Below, piece by piece: positions 1 through 13,800 of a DNA stretch of 64,000 nucleotides. Where the stretch lies: positions 61,179,673 through 61,243,672 of the forward strand of contig NC_090288.1 in the NCBI RefSeq assembly GCF_037392515.1, read 5' to 3'. Each line of letters starts with the position of its first letter. Position 1 is the stretch's first letter. The translations under genes and the position numbers were made by a program. The DNA comes from Haliotis asinina. Its lineage: Eukaryota > Mollusca > Gastropoda > Lepetellida > Haliotidae. The notes below the pieces were generated by a model that had not been told where the DNA came from, did not search any database, and worked only from the letters and a program-made list of their open reading frames with translations.

Positions 1-522
1 TGTTTCTATGGACGCTGAGTCGAGGAGCTGAAACATACCTGCAGCTCTCAATCTGTCACTTCCCCTACACATGGCATGTAGATCCTGTTCCAGAATGATG
101 AATGTATGTTTTTCTTACTTCTGCACTTCTTAAAGACTGCACAGAGTGGAAATGTTAAATCTGGTTCTCTAGCCTTTGAAGTGGAATGCTTTTAATATGC
201 CATGCTTCTTGTAAAAGTCATGCAATTCACAGTATCAAGAAAAGCATGTTGAGTTACCATGAGAGATGTAACTAGATGTTCGTTAGATGGTACAGATAAT
301 AAACCATCTCTTAAATCCTCCATCTAAAACAGTGTTTAAATCTGAATTGGTAAATTCAAACTGTTCGAGTCTAAATACATCGGCTTCTGGACTTGCCGTG
401 TGCAGTAAAGCGGTTGTGATGGGGTTACTGGTAAACAATTCAAGCTGTACAAAGGCAGCTGTAGACACAGACTGAACACTTCACACGATGCAGGTTTAGT
501 GGGGTTTAGTCGGCGGGATATG
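1..522. other. Unassigned sequence, no gene seen
   Basis: AT-rich non-coding sequence. The two short open frames here overlap each other on opposite strands and show no recognisable motif or splice context. Confidence 0.5.
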
Positions 523-1012
523 TAGGTAATGGATTTTTATCAGCGAGATAAAAGTAGTTAAGGGGTTACTCAAAGAAATAAAGGTAAATGAAATAGGGTT
601 TACTTAGTGGGATAAAGATAGGTGAAGTGGGGTTTTCTCAGTGGAATAAAAATAGGTGAAGTGGGGTTTTCTCAGTGGAATAAATATAGGTGAAGTGGGG
701 TTTTCTCAGTGAAATAAATATAGGTGAAGTGGGGTTTTCTCAGCAGAATAAATATAGGTGAAGTGGGGTTTACTCAGCGGAATAAAGATAGCTGAAGTGG
801 GGTTTTCTAAGTGGAATAAAGATAGGTGAAGAGGGGTTTTCTCAGTGGAGTAAATATAGGTGAAGTGGGGTTTTCTCAGTGGAATAAATATAGGTGAAGA
901 GGGGTTTTCTCAGTGTAATAAATATAGGTGAAGTGGGGTTTCCTCATCGGGATAAAGGTAGATGAAGTGGGGTTTTCTGAGCGGGATAAAAGTAGGTCAA
1001 GTTGGGATGTGG
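523..1012. repeat. 34-bp minisatellite
   Basis: About 14 imperfect tandem copies of a unit containing GTGGGGTTTTCTCAGTGGAA and ending ATAGGTGAA. Outer copies are more diverged than inner ones, as is usual for an expanding array. It lies about 3.9 kb upstream of the BAP1 start codon. Confidence 0.9.
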
Positions 1013-2100
1013 GTGATTTCCTACATAGGGGTAACGTTATCTGAAATGAGTCATCTGTGCAGTTCGATGCAAAGTATATTGATTTCTATGACAGCACTTG
1101 GTAGAAATTATAAAATGAAATGAACAAGTACAAATTAGGATTGGTCCAAGTAAATTATTCATTTTCCTTCTTTAAACAACTGATGTCTTATAACATGCTT
1201 TTCTCTCAACAACACCGTCATTTGTCCTCTAAAATGAAACAGGTGCTAAAACCGCCTCATGATTACCTGCCTTTGATGTCACGAATACAGATCTTGTCGA
1301 CATGGCGGGAGAACACTCATAAACCTTATATATTGCCATTATTTGACAACCCATGTCATACCTGAGACAGCTGCACCCGTGATGAAGCGCCTGTTCATAT
1401 ACTAAATCTGAACTTTTTGTCGGTCCGCAAGACTAAAGCTATAAATACCTGAATAAATGTCAAAACAGAATTTGGGTGATGACAGAGGAGAATATGTCGG
1501 TGTGTATGTAACTGTTAATCAGCTGTCACATTAATGCCTTTGTGAGTAGTTGGGGTGGGGTTTTTTTTCAAATACGGTTTCAGATGTGACAAGACTGATT
1601 ATAAGCAAACAATTTACAATGTTCCTCAAACTCACAATGAAAATCGTTCTTGCTCCCACAGTGTACGTGTGAACCATAATGACGAGGCGTACATACAGTA
1701 CAGGAAACAACAAACTGTATTTACTTCTGTACCAATATACAGAATGTACTTTGCAAAGTATCCCATTTATGTCTCAGATGATTTGAAAGATAACATATTT
1801 AGAAACGTCGTTTTTCATAATATTCCAGCCATAATATGCTTGTCTGCCAGAGGTCGAATCACGGCCTGCTTTTTGGGGAAGAAAGTGCAACCTTCGAGAA
1901 CTAGTAACATTGTGGCTGGCTTACACAACCAGCGTGTACGAGAGTCTAAGACAAACAGACCTGGGAAAACTCACAGATAATGTTTACTGGTGATAATACG
2001 GTAACCTCTCAGTCCCGGAACAAGACAGATACCCGTGTGATGATGGCGCTATCCAGGACTAAAGGATACATCCCTGGATGTGATTACATCATGGGTTTAC
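1013..2100. other. Unassigned upstream sequence
   Basis: No gene is recognised. A 141-codon open frame at 1555-1980 (+) has no recognisable domain and no codon or splice support, so I treat it as chance. Confidence 0.45.
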
Positions 2101-2600
2101 AGAAGTACACGCTTACATGCGCACGCACCCGTACATGTACATGAACACATACGCCCCACGTTGGGCGCCTATGTAGCGGCCACAAAATTTCCGAGTCCCG
2201 TGCTGGGATTCGAACGACGGACCTTCTGATCCGAAGTCGGACGCCTTGTCCACATGACCAAAGAGGTTAACCCCGTCAGCAAGCTGACAAGGTAAAGATG
2301 TCATCTTTGGGATGACCCACGCCCTGCTACATACATACACACATACATATGCATGGACACATATAAAAACACGCTTACGTACGCACACAAACATATACAT
2401 ACACATACGCTAAATTACACACACATACATATACACAGCTTACATACGCAACTACGAGGGCAGACACATATCTATACATACACACACGTTAACATACAAA
2501 CGTGAACACGCATACACCCAAGCATACATATATATATGTGCTTACAATCTCACGTACAAATACGTATACATGCACACACGCTTACATACGCACGCGCGGA
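2100..2600. repeat. CA/TACA-rich microsatellite region
   Basis: Long runs built from ACACATACATA-type words on both sides of an embedded tRNA-like segment. The open frames across it are low-complexity products of the repeat. Confidence 0.8.
2165..2300 (-). repeat. tRNA-Arg-derived SINE or tRNA pseudogene
   Basis: Read on the minus strand, this contains a D-arm-like TGGTCATGTGGACAAGGCG, an anticodon arm CCGACTTCGGATCAGAAGG (anticodon TCG, arginine) and a B-box-like GTTCGAATCCCAGC. The acceptor-stem halves do not pair, so it is not a functional tRNA. The polymerase III promoter boxes followed by unrelated sequence suggest the head of a SINE. Confidence 0.65.
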
Positions 2601-4280
2601 TAAACTCAGCACATTTGTCATAGTCAGATGCGTTGGTTTGCTTACAAAGTTTCAGTTAGTTTTTGTTTCTTTGAACGCGCATCTTTCGCATGTTTGCAGA
2701 CTGTAGGTGTAGGCAAAAGGAAAAGCATCAGTTTCAACAGACTTGTGCCTTTCACTTCTTCCCTCTAAGCTTTTGCACTTCACTTGATATATGCGTATCA
2801 TGAATTATTTTGCATAACAGCAGTGTCCCAGCCAGACCCACACAGTGGGCTACAGCTTGCCCACGTGGCCGGTGCACATGCGATGGCTCTGTCAATCGAC
2901 GTACGTTGTTTGGTGATGTATTTCAGGATTGACCCAGCTTAGAGGAGTCACGTGATTTCCTGCATGTGTCATCTCGAGGTGTCACAACATTTTTTTTTAG
3001 ACAAAGCGGGCTGCATGTTCCTTACACAGCATCGGGCTCATAAATATATTGTTTTTCATTTTTTGCTAAAACGTCCACGTAACTTACAGATCCAATAAAT
3101 TACGCGAGCACTGAAAGATCCTGGGGTCGAAAGATCCAACACTGCTATTTATTTGGATGAATATGCGCAGACCTATGAACAAAACATGGGACCATCTCGT
3201 TATCTGCATGACACTGGCGGTCAGTTTTTGGTTTATGAACTGTCATGATGAAAAAAAATGATGGGTTTAGATTGAAGTTGATTAATGAAAAGTTGCGTTT
3301 TGGAGTATTTTTGTTTTCATCATAAATGTACATTTTGATCGTTATGATAACAACAATAATGTTTTCTGTTTAGGTTTGGACATATTTTGGTTTACGTTTT
3401 AAAGAAATTCGATTTTTGGATCAAAGCGATCTTAGCATTATAGAAAATACAATTGCTCCGATATTATGATTGTTAAAACTTTTCCTGTTTAGTGAGTTTG
3501 GTGGATCGGTACATCCGTACACATAAACAGTTCATACTACATCGATCAATTAACAGTGTTAGTTTCAGATCACTTCACCATAACCTAGCCATGTTATTTG
3601 AAGCCACAGAAATATCTTCAACAATTCCACTGCCTCTCTTATACCGCGTAAGTTGCAAGAAAATCGTTGTCTATCATGTCATGCTTTACAAAATACACCC
3701 TTTCCCGAGACAGTCTCACCTGTGTAGCGTTTCGTAAATACAGGCTGCAGACTGCTGACCTCAACGTGTTTACGGTGTACATACAACGAGCGCAAGGCGT
3801 TCCTCATATGGGCTGAATATGGGGGGGGGGGGGGGGGGGGGGTTGGATGCTAAATATTTTCGATAAAATACCTGATGTTCGTCGTTCAGTTTTATAAGAA
3901 ACATCAAAAATATTTCCTCATGAGGGTTTTTTTTCTCGGAGCTTATCATTTAAACTGCTGTTAATTCTTTCGTGTACATATAGGAAACATAGGCGTTATT
4001 GAATAACAATTCCCCAGATTTCGTTTTGCGTAAAAAAACCCATCCTCTGAAATATCTATGAATGGATCAACGAAAGCCAGTGGTGAAAAGCCAGTGGTGG
4101 TCTAAATCGTGTATATAGGATAGTTCACTTGGAAAATATTGGAAATGTATTATTTAAGGTACAAAAGACTATGGTGATACAAATTACAATAATCAAACAC
4201 ATTCCAATTTTATCATCTTCATGTGGATCTTCTGATCGGTGTGATCTAACGTGCATTTTCTATCAGGATCAGGTAAACTA
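2600..4280. other. Unassigned upstream sequence
   Basis: AT-rich non-coding sequence with no gene recognised. The only striking feature is a 22-base G run at 3821-3842. Confidence 0.45.
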
Positions 4281-4284
4281 TAAA

Positions 4285-4400
4285 AAAAAAAGAGATTTAT
4301 GGATATCATCTTCTTTACTTAACACGGCGTTTCGGGGCGTATGCTTGCTCCTTCGTCAGGTGAATGGTCCTCAGTTTCAAGGGGGTATATATAGGCCTAC
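4285..4400 (+). repeat. Dispersed repeat with CTTCGTCAGGTGAATGG motif
   Basis: Contains GGATATCATCTTCTTTACTT, then GCGTTTCGGGGCGTATGCTT and GCTCCTTCGTCAGGTGAATGG-type sequence. Related copies lie at 5900-6020 and, as a fold-back pair, at 23829-23955. It lies about 500 bp upstream of BAP1 exon 1. Confidence 0.7.
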
Positions 4401-4894
4401 ATACATTTTTACTGGAAATGCAAGGTCAGATTAATATTAGGATGCGTTTTTATATCTGCAGTACGGAGTAACCTATTTGCTGGTAGATTCCGGTCTCATT
4501 CTGAGACACTTGTGTAACCAAAATTGCACCCTGTAATTAGGAAATTACTAAATTTCAGTGTTTCAAAGGGCACTGTTAATCACAAATATTCAATATTTAC
4601 CTCAGGCGAGAGAAAACTCATTAAGTGTCCAACGCAAAACGAATGAATAATGTGAAAAAATAAACCCTTAAAGTTTGCGTAAAATAATATATCGTGTGTT
4701 TCAGTGGAGTACTGAAGAAGATCCTCTGCCAGATGAACATTGCCGTAACTACAGACTCATGGGATTCTAACGCAAAGTAGAGGTGAATTGCCTCCCTTTC
4801 GGAACTCTTTATTTTCGGCGGGATGATTTTCCTTATTTCCGTTTAATGCCGAAGCTGTGAAAAACAACAATAATTTCTAAATATTTGCGCAAGA

Positions 4895-7800
4895 ATGAAC
4901 AAAGGGTGGCTGGAACTGGAAAGTGATCCAGGTAATGTGTTTCCAGAAGGAGTTGAGAACATTTCGATGAAGTGTATCATACATAAATAACTGTAAATTA
5001 ATCACTGAGCCCTGGAATAGAACATTATACTGCCGCTTGATTAGAATCTTGAGATGGAAATAAACAGTGTATTGCGCTTTAATGTAACTTGTTTCTTTAA
5101 ACTTAAATCTTGTTTAGATGTTGGCTTACTTAAAAAGCCCTGTTGTTTCTGCTTCTCAGGTTCTGATTCATTACTCCTCCTGTTGTTCTCCACCTTAACT
5201 ACCATGTCCTTAGTTATCGCTTTGCAATCTGAAGTTGTGTGTTATTGTCAGAATTTGTAGGCTGGCCCATCGAGTGCCCAATGAGTCTGATCACATTACT
5301 GATTTTAAACACCCAACATCTGTGCAAAGTAATGGTCAAGAGCTGTAGCCCCAAACAATTTTTTACGATGACGAAAAATATCTTTATATCTTTTGCAAAT
5401 GGCTCTTAAAAGTTGAGGTTTGCATATATAGAAGATGTGGGATAGATTTGGTCTTCAGCAACTCATGCTTGCTGAAAGCTGGTTGGACAAACTCCTTCAC
5501 CTGGCTGATGCATGTGTGTCATTTTATCGCATTTGTGAGAATCTCACTGTATGGTCTTGTCAAGGGTCACTTACTGACAGACCCCCACAACATACCAGTT
5601 GCTAAAAGTTGCTGAGTCCACCATTTATTAAAAAAACATAATAAGCAAAGAGAGTTTTGGGTTAAAAGTATGACCAACATGATGCTCTAGTTTTGGATTT
5701 GAGTAATGTGTATACTGAGGTCCATTTTTCAATAGACATTAACTATTTTGTTATTCAGTTTCAGTGTTTTTTCATGATCAAAATATAATTGCTTATATTT
5801 AGATTAATTGCTATTTTATAGTATTCAACCTGCTGATTACTACTACTAGTACTACTATACTATTCAAGTCTTTGAATGTCATTTAGAAGTGAAAATACAT
5901 AAGAATGAAGATTTTTATGGATATCAACTTCTTTATGAGAGAACACAACGTTTCGGAGTTAATGCTTACTCCTTCATCAGGTGATTGAGAAAGGGATACA
6001 GAGGTGTATTTATATGTACAGGTAAAACAATAACAAAGTAACAAGTGGAATGAGTTAACGAAAGCTAGTATAAACAAGCACTGATAGGAAGCCGATAGTT
6101 AAGATAACAATGATGGAAGCCAATGGTAATGCATTACAGTTGATTGGATATGTTTACATAACATGATTGGGGATAAGGATGGAAGCCAATGGTGATACAT
6201 TACGCATGATAGGATGATGTACATAACACACGATAGGGGGTGAGCATGTTTACATGAGGGTTGGTGATGTACAAACACAAGTATGTACTCGGGTAGATAG
6301 GCTATACATGAATTACATAGATAGAATGTACACAGGTAGATGAGATTAATTTATCAATAAGTCCCAGGCACTTGGTAGGTACACTCCAACTAACAAGATA
6401 CTGATTGACACTTCCCGTTTCTGAATAATATCGGGAAATGTGCTGTTACAGTGTTTACAGTCAAACTGCCCACTATTCATCACGCTATATAAGGTACACG
6501 TATCACTAATTAAGAAGACACTAATTGACACTTCCCATTTCTGAATTATCTCTGGTAGTAACCGCGAATTGTGTTGTTACATCATTTGGACCTAACTGCA
6601 TCAATGGGTTGCGCCGTCTTTCTTGTGCCGGTTTTTACGGATTTGTTTACATAACAAATTGTTTGTTGGGACTGAAAAACAATGCCGATATCCGGAGTAG
6701 ACAGAAGCTGATGTTTACAGATGTTTCTATGTGAGAAATTAAGAGCATTTCTGCCGGGACTGAAACTTTATGCTGTTGTAGCCAGAATGTCGATGTTTAC
6801 AGAGGCTGATATTGCCAGAGTCCACTGTAGTCAGCTTTTGACAACAATTTTCACCTATGTGCACATTTCACACAAGCATGATTTGTATATTTTCTGAAAG
6901 CCTATTCAATTCAGATTTACCTCGTATAAGTACTTGCTCATGTACACGAACGCACATAGGTGTACCATCGCGTTGAGACACATCTACTTTCCTCCCACTG
7001 CTTGTCACAGACACACAAACCTTCCTAACAAGATCATTATGAGTACGAGAGACAACTTTCAGAAGCACGATAAAGATAAGTAGTCGGTTTTTAACGACGA
7101 TTTTCACCTATGTGCCCCTTTCACACAAACATTATTCTAGTATTTCCTGAAAGCTTATTCAATGCTGATTTACATGATATAAGTACTTGTCCAAGTACAC
7201 GAATGCACATATGTCTGCCATCGTGCTAAAAATACATCAGTGAAATACATATGCGTTCCTCCTACTGGCCACAGACCCACAAACCACCCTCACATCGATA
7301 GAGGTACGAGAGGCAAAAGTAGTCAGTTTTCACATATGTGCCAGTTTCATAGAAACAATATCTTAACATGTTCTGAAAGCATATTCAATGCAGATTTACA
7401 CCATATAAGTACTTGTTCATGTACACGAACGCACATGGGCACGTCATCGTGTTGAAACACATCTACTGTCCTCCCACTGCTCGTCAGACACTCAAACCTT
7501 CCTCAGTAGATGGTTGTAGACAACGTGAAACAGGAGAGGAAGAGATGTGTTTTCTCTAACACACTAGTATATACCGTCAATGATGGACAATTACAATGTA
7601 GATGATCATTTAATGAAGGTACATAACAATAACTGAATCACGTGTGAAGTCAATTTGATGACAGTAACTATAAGTAGATAATTTAATCCCACCACCTTCA
7701 CCGGCCTGGTGGCCATGCAGTAGAGTGTCTGCCTACGATTCTGAGACTTGCAGTTCCAATCTCACCAGGGAAAATGTGTACTTTGACCTTAATGTTGAAC

Positions 7801-10800
7801 AATATTTTTCAGTTGATTTCAAACACTCCTGTATCATCTGAATGTTGATGTTCACATAAAGTTAGGAAAAGTAATAACTGGGAAGCAGTCTTACTAATGA
7901 AAAGTAGAACCTGGGAAGTTCTTTCTAGCAAAAACTAAAACCTGTCCCTCCAAAACAAAATCCTCAAATGCAGTTATTCTGGGAAAACAAGAGATGACCT
8001 AATATATAGTGAGAAGCACACTTCAGCTTTATATTAATGGTGAATTGTTTCTGTATTTCAGGTTTATTCACCCTGTTACTGGAGGACTTTGGTGAGCAGA
8101 TCTTGTTATCACACAACTGCTAAATGCACTTTTGTCCATATTTTCACCTTTGATATGTTGATTTTTAGTTATATGAATATTATTGTTTATAAAGTTATTG
8201 ATTTTTTCATCACTAAAGATTCTAAACTTTCATGATAAAAGTTTCTTGCAACAAAATATGCTTGTTGGTAAAATTGATTTGGTCCCTTGCTCTCCATAGC
8301 TTTCTGAAATGATTTAGAATGAATTAGCAGATTGTTTGCAACATAGCTACATTCTGACATCTTGATCATTTCTAAACTGTTATTGTTTTCTTGTCAGGGG
8401 TGAAGGGAATTCAAGTGGAGGAAATCTATGACTTGCAGAAGCCTATCGATGGGTAATGTATACATGTACTTACAGACACAGAGGTCAGCAGTAGCCTACC
8501 GATTTTAACATTTTGCTAGTATTATTGAAGATATTCATTCACAAGTTAGAACTAAATAGATCCCTGTGCATCAGTTCATGAAATAGTTAGGTTCGAAACC
8601 AGCATTTAACAAAGAAATGTGCTGTAATCAAGTATTGTATTAAGAAATGAATTGAGTTCACAAATCAAACCAAGCCAACACAGAGGTATCAGTATGGCAG
8701 CACAAATTCAAAATAATATAATACAACCAGTGGTGACAGCAATAGAGAAAATGGCGGCAATATTCACTACACAGTAATTGCAATCCAACCTCTGAAATTA
8801 GGTACAGACACAAGTATCCCAAGGTAGAGTGTTATGACATAGAATTATGCTGTTTTTGTGGCTTGAGATTAATGTGAGGTGACAGGCAATAGTTAGCTCC
8901 CCTTATGTACTTCCGTCAAGCAGATTATTATGAAATAAAGCCCTTGTAGCCCTTTGCAGATCATTCTGGGATATTCTGTGGGTCAGAACAAGATGGAAGC
9001 CCCTAGAACTCTGTTTAGATATAGCATTGTTAGCACAGCTGTAAATATAACATGCCACTACCCTTACTGAATCCACAGATACAATATAAGTTATCACATC
9101 GTGTCGAGGGAAATACAGGGTTTTGTCAGTCCCGAGTACCTTACGAGGGACTGATAAAACCCCGTATTTCCCTCAACACAATGTGATAACGCATTTATCT
9201 AGCTGAATGTTTTCACTAAATCAAAACAAAACAACATGCATAGAATCGCCATGTTGACACCACCTGATCGTTTGACCTCAATGCACGGCACGTTACTAAA
9301 GGTTTGCCGATGCACGCTTTTCTCACTTCGCTTCGTCACCGAGGGGTAGCGGGGTGATATGACTTTCGTAGCAGGAGTACATGACTTTTACGCTCCCGCT
9401 CGTGTATTGTGATGGATGCACATGGTATTTTATCAGTCATGTGGACCAATCAAAACTCGACAGTCTTAAATGAGGCTAGATAATATATTACAGCTGCATG
9501 AGGTATCATATTGCCACATGACATAAGAAGAACTTACTTAAGCTCTGGCATTTTGTTTTTAAGATTACATTTACATGCAGTTTCACAAAGAAAGTATGTT
9601 TTTATCAGGTGTAAAGAGTTTCATGCACAATAATGTTTCATGTGAAGTACTCATGATATTTTATGTCATTTTCAGGACTGTGTATGGATTCATCTTCCTG
9701 TTTCGCTGGATCGAGGAGCGTAGATGTCGCAGGAAGACAACTACAGAAGATGAGTCCTGTGTTATGGATGATAACGCTGTCAACAGCATCTTCTTTGCCA
9801 AACAGGTGACCTTCAGTTGTGTTGGAAGAGTTCTGAGACTGTTCTCATTGTTTTCTAACTGTGTCTTCAACTCAGAATAGGCTTCTCAATAACTTGTAAG
9901 AGAGAGTAAATGAGCACCTGGCTGATACAGCATGGGACATGGCTGCTCCAGGTGGAACAACATCCTCCAACATCACAGATGGTGTCTCACACTATCAGCG
10001 TTTGTTTGTTTGTTTGTTTGCCCCAGACTTGGTCAATTCCAGGTTTCCTTGATGTAGGTAATATGTTACTTGCTGTCTATGGCATGAAATTTCATTTGCT
10101 TTACTTCACATCCTTATGATGTTTAAACTTTCACGGGTTCACTAACATGGTTAGAGAACCAGTGAAAATCTGGGGTAGAATAGGTCTTCAGCAACCCGTG
10201 CTTGCCACGGAAGGCTACTACTCTTGCTGTAAGAGACGACTAATGGGACAGGATGGTCAGGCTCGTTGACTTGGTTGACACATGTTACAGGTACCCAGTG
10301 GTGCAGATTGATGCTCATCGATTGTTTACAGACCGCTACCATGTACATGGAATATTACTGAGTGTGGCGTGAAACGAAACTCACTCATTCATGGTCTGTG
10401 AAAATCCAGACAAGAATTGGCCTTCAACAACCCATGTTTGTTGTAAGATGTGACCAATGTGATCGTCGTATCGATGGTTGTTCTTGCTGACTTATTGGAT
10501 GCATGTCATCATATCACATTCACAGACAGATAGGCAGAAATATGCAGCCAACAAGAGTGATTGAGTTCAGTTTTATTTTGCACTCAACAATATTCTGGCT
10601 ATATGGGGGTGGTCTGTAAATAATTGAGCCTCTACCAGGCAGTCCAGTGATCAACAGCATGAACACTGACCAATGAAACAGGAAACAGAAGACCTTTGTC
10701 AGCCAAGTCAGGGAGTCTGACCATCTGATGGCATTAGTCGCCTCATACGACAAGCATGGGCTACTGAAGACCTATTCTAACCTAGATTTTCACAGGTACA

Positions 10801-13800
10801 GGCAACAAGAGGTTATGAGTGTGATTGTACTGTGTTTTCTGATAACGACTGATGTGGACAGTTTTCCTTTTGAATGAAATACATATTCCAGAATCCATGA
10901 CCGTGTTAGTATGTTTTGTTTCTGTTACTAAAATCCTTAATTGTGTGTGGTACCTGTAATAACCAGGTGTGACTCTGGTCTCCAATGTTTCAGATCATCC
11001 CTAACTCATGTGCCACCCATGCCTTGCTGAGTGTTCTGCTCAACTCAGGGAAGGTTAAGCTGGGAGAAACCTTGGACAAGTTCAAGGAATTCACAAGCAA
11101 CATGAGTCCAGAGGTTTGTATAGCAGCATCACATGTCTTTCTTGTTACTATGGTTACAAGAGTTATTCCAGCCATATTTGGAAGATTCTGATCATACTGA
11201 TGATTGAGTCAAAATACTTTTACTTAACTTACCTTACCATAGGTCTATAGCACATTACCTCATGCTTCGCTTAGTGGGAGATCTGAGTTGAATTGCTATT
11301 CAATCTTGAATGGCCACCTCGCAATCGACAACTGTCATAATATGGAAGTATCTGGATCTCCCCACTCCGCATGTGCGCAGACTCCAAGGAAACTTCACTT
11401 TTACTTCAAGCGTCGTCTGATCGAGACGTGCTTGGGTAGCTAGATTTATTTTTCCAGCTAGTAAAATTTGACTATACTACGCTTTTGCACTGATTCCTTT
11501 CAGGTTCTTAGTGTGTGGTATGTATATTTTTCAATCTTTGTGTCGATTATAACATATATCTTCGTTATGGTACACTGTGTCGGCTACCTCGTAACAGACA
11601 CAGTAGCGTGTCTCCTATTGTCGTTGTTGCCTCCGTAGTTTTTACTGGATCGGTTTCTTTTGTCAGCGGATTGTTTCTGTTGATAGTTATGTCCGCTGTA
11701 TTTAAGCTTTGTATTACTTAGCGCAGTATTATGTGTAAATTTTGCAGTCCTTTTCAAAGTGGCAGCTATTTCACTTGTCTATTCCAAGCATGCTGCTGTA
11801 CTTGTCAGTGGAGGAGTCCATTATGTGGCAAGGGGTATTTTTTCTTTATCCTTATCACATTTATATTTTGGTCTATTACAGTAGTTGTGCATGACACTTC
11901 TGTGTAGTTTGCAAAGGTCTGAAGTCCGGCAAGGACCCCCACCCTTATTGTCCGGATTGTGCTAAGGTATCCTGTACCCTTCTGCTGCGTTGTACAGTGT
12001 GTTCAGGATTGTCTATTGCTGAGTTCAAGGCGTTTTTGGTGGTGGTTAGGAAAGGAATACACATAGCCTGCGAAAGATGTCACGTTCTCCTGCATCCTCT
12101 TCTGGATTAAGATTATCTCTCCCTGTACGCCAGAGATGCACACAGCGTTGGAGGTACCTGGGGTGGCATCTGATACTTCTGCTCGGGCGTAGTTGGCGCT
12201 GAGACAGACAACACTTCTGATGCCACCACCGATGCTTTAGCGATGACCACAGTTGTGCGCAGGATGGCAGGAAGAGTTTAAACGGCGTCTTATTAGAACT
12301 CCTTTCTCCTCACAAACTCTCTTTGGGAATGCCATTTCAGAAAATTACAAGGAACAAGCTGACTTAACAAACACGGAGGTGTCTTTGTAAGTGTTTGAAG
12401 CCCTCTCATCTGCTTTCGTGATAAAATGGGTACACGCAGCAGAGGCAAGAGACATTACATCCTGAGAAGAGAATCCGTCAGATCTGCCTTTACAAGAGGT
12501 AGCCTCCAAGGGAACGTGGCTGTGCAGTCTCGACATACAGGATGCATATCTGCACGTCCCCATCTACCCAGCTCACAGGAAGCTTCTGAGGTTTGTATTC
12601 GAGTGTCAACATTACCAGTGGCAAGTCCTGCCATTTGGCATTTCCACGCCATGGCTATTTACCAGAATCACAACGCCTATCAGTTGATTTCTTCATCTCA
12701 GGCAGATAGCGTTCGACCCTTGTTGGGGAACTAGGAAGAGGTTGTCCCTGCCTTTTTCTGCAACGGCTAGAGAGGAAGTCACCAGGAACACAGTAGCCTT
12801 ATGGTTGAGGCAGACCATCCTGGCGGCTTACGATCCACAGAATCTTCCACACCCGTCATCTAACAATCCGCATGAGATATGGGCGTTAGCCTTGACTATG
12901 GCCCTGCACAGGAACTGTACAGTTCCTGACATTATGGCTGGATGCTTCTCGCGGTCGTCTACAGTATTTGCTAGCCATTACTTGCGGGACTTAGTGGTGG
13001 AAGAGATGGAGGGGCTGCAGTCTTTCGAACCATTAGTAGTTGCACAGCCCTTGGCGTGTCCTTCCACCCTTTAAGGTACGATCTTACTTACCTTTCTCTG
13101 TAGGGGTCTTGTACTTACATGAGATGATGTACCGTACCCCTCCGGTGGTTAGTACGTGACCTACTACTCTGATTCTGGCTCCACTTGACCTTCACGAGAG
13201 ATTGTTGTGGCAGACCAGTGTACAGCGAATCAGTAGTGGTCCGGCTGCCCTGAGGCATATGTGGGATCTTATGACGCTGACGGTCCTCTGGAATCCTACA
13301 GCACCATCCTGTTTGTTGTATCCATATGCTATAGACCTGTGATAGGTAAGTAAAAAATTTGTTAAAATCTAAATATTTTAGATATAGGGCATTCAGTCCC
13401 TCCCAACACTGGAAGCTGCCCCCCCCACTATGGACTCTTCAGACTGAGAAGTGAAAATGAAGTTCTCATGGAGTCTGCGCACGTGCGCTGTTTTGAGATC
13501 CAGATACTTCCGTATTATGACAGTCGTCGATTGGGAGGTGGCCATTCAAGATTGAATAGCAATTCAACTCCGTCAGATCTCCTACTGAGCAAAGCTTGAG
13601 GTAATGTGCTATAGACCTATGGTAAGGTAAGTATTTAAATATCTAAAATATTTAGATTTTAACAAAAATATTTTTGTTTTTCGCAATGACAGAATATGAA
13701 GTTGAAGGTACTTGGTATGTGATAACAACACCCATGATAAGCTCTGTGATACAAGAGCTAGATAAATATTGATGTATACTTGACTGTTTACAGGATAAAG

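Larger units (their letters stand above)
11221..13637 (+). mobile_element. Degenerate DIRS-like (tyrosine recombinase) retrotransposon
   Basis: Fills most of BAP1 intron 5. It is bounded by inverted repeats of about 190 bp (11221-11413 and 13441-13637) that share, in opposite orientation, TAGGTCTATAGCACATTACC-type sequence and GAATTGCTATTCAATCTTGA. Inverted termini are a known DIRS hallmark. Inside are, in order, a Cys/His-rich segment near 11908 ([19 protein letters not shown]), a reverse transcriptase fragment near 12518 and a tyrosine-recombinase-like C-terminus at 12742-13074. A second inverted pair at 13345-13385 and 13630-13675 may correspond to the internal complementary region. At about 2.4 kb it is internally deleted and cannot be autonomous. 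Confidence 0.8.

Noticed and set aside
1555..1980. 141-codon open frame on the plus strand
   Set aside because: No recognisable domain, signal or splice context, in AT-rich upstream DNA of a genome with long introns; best explained by chance.
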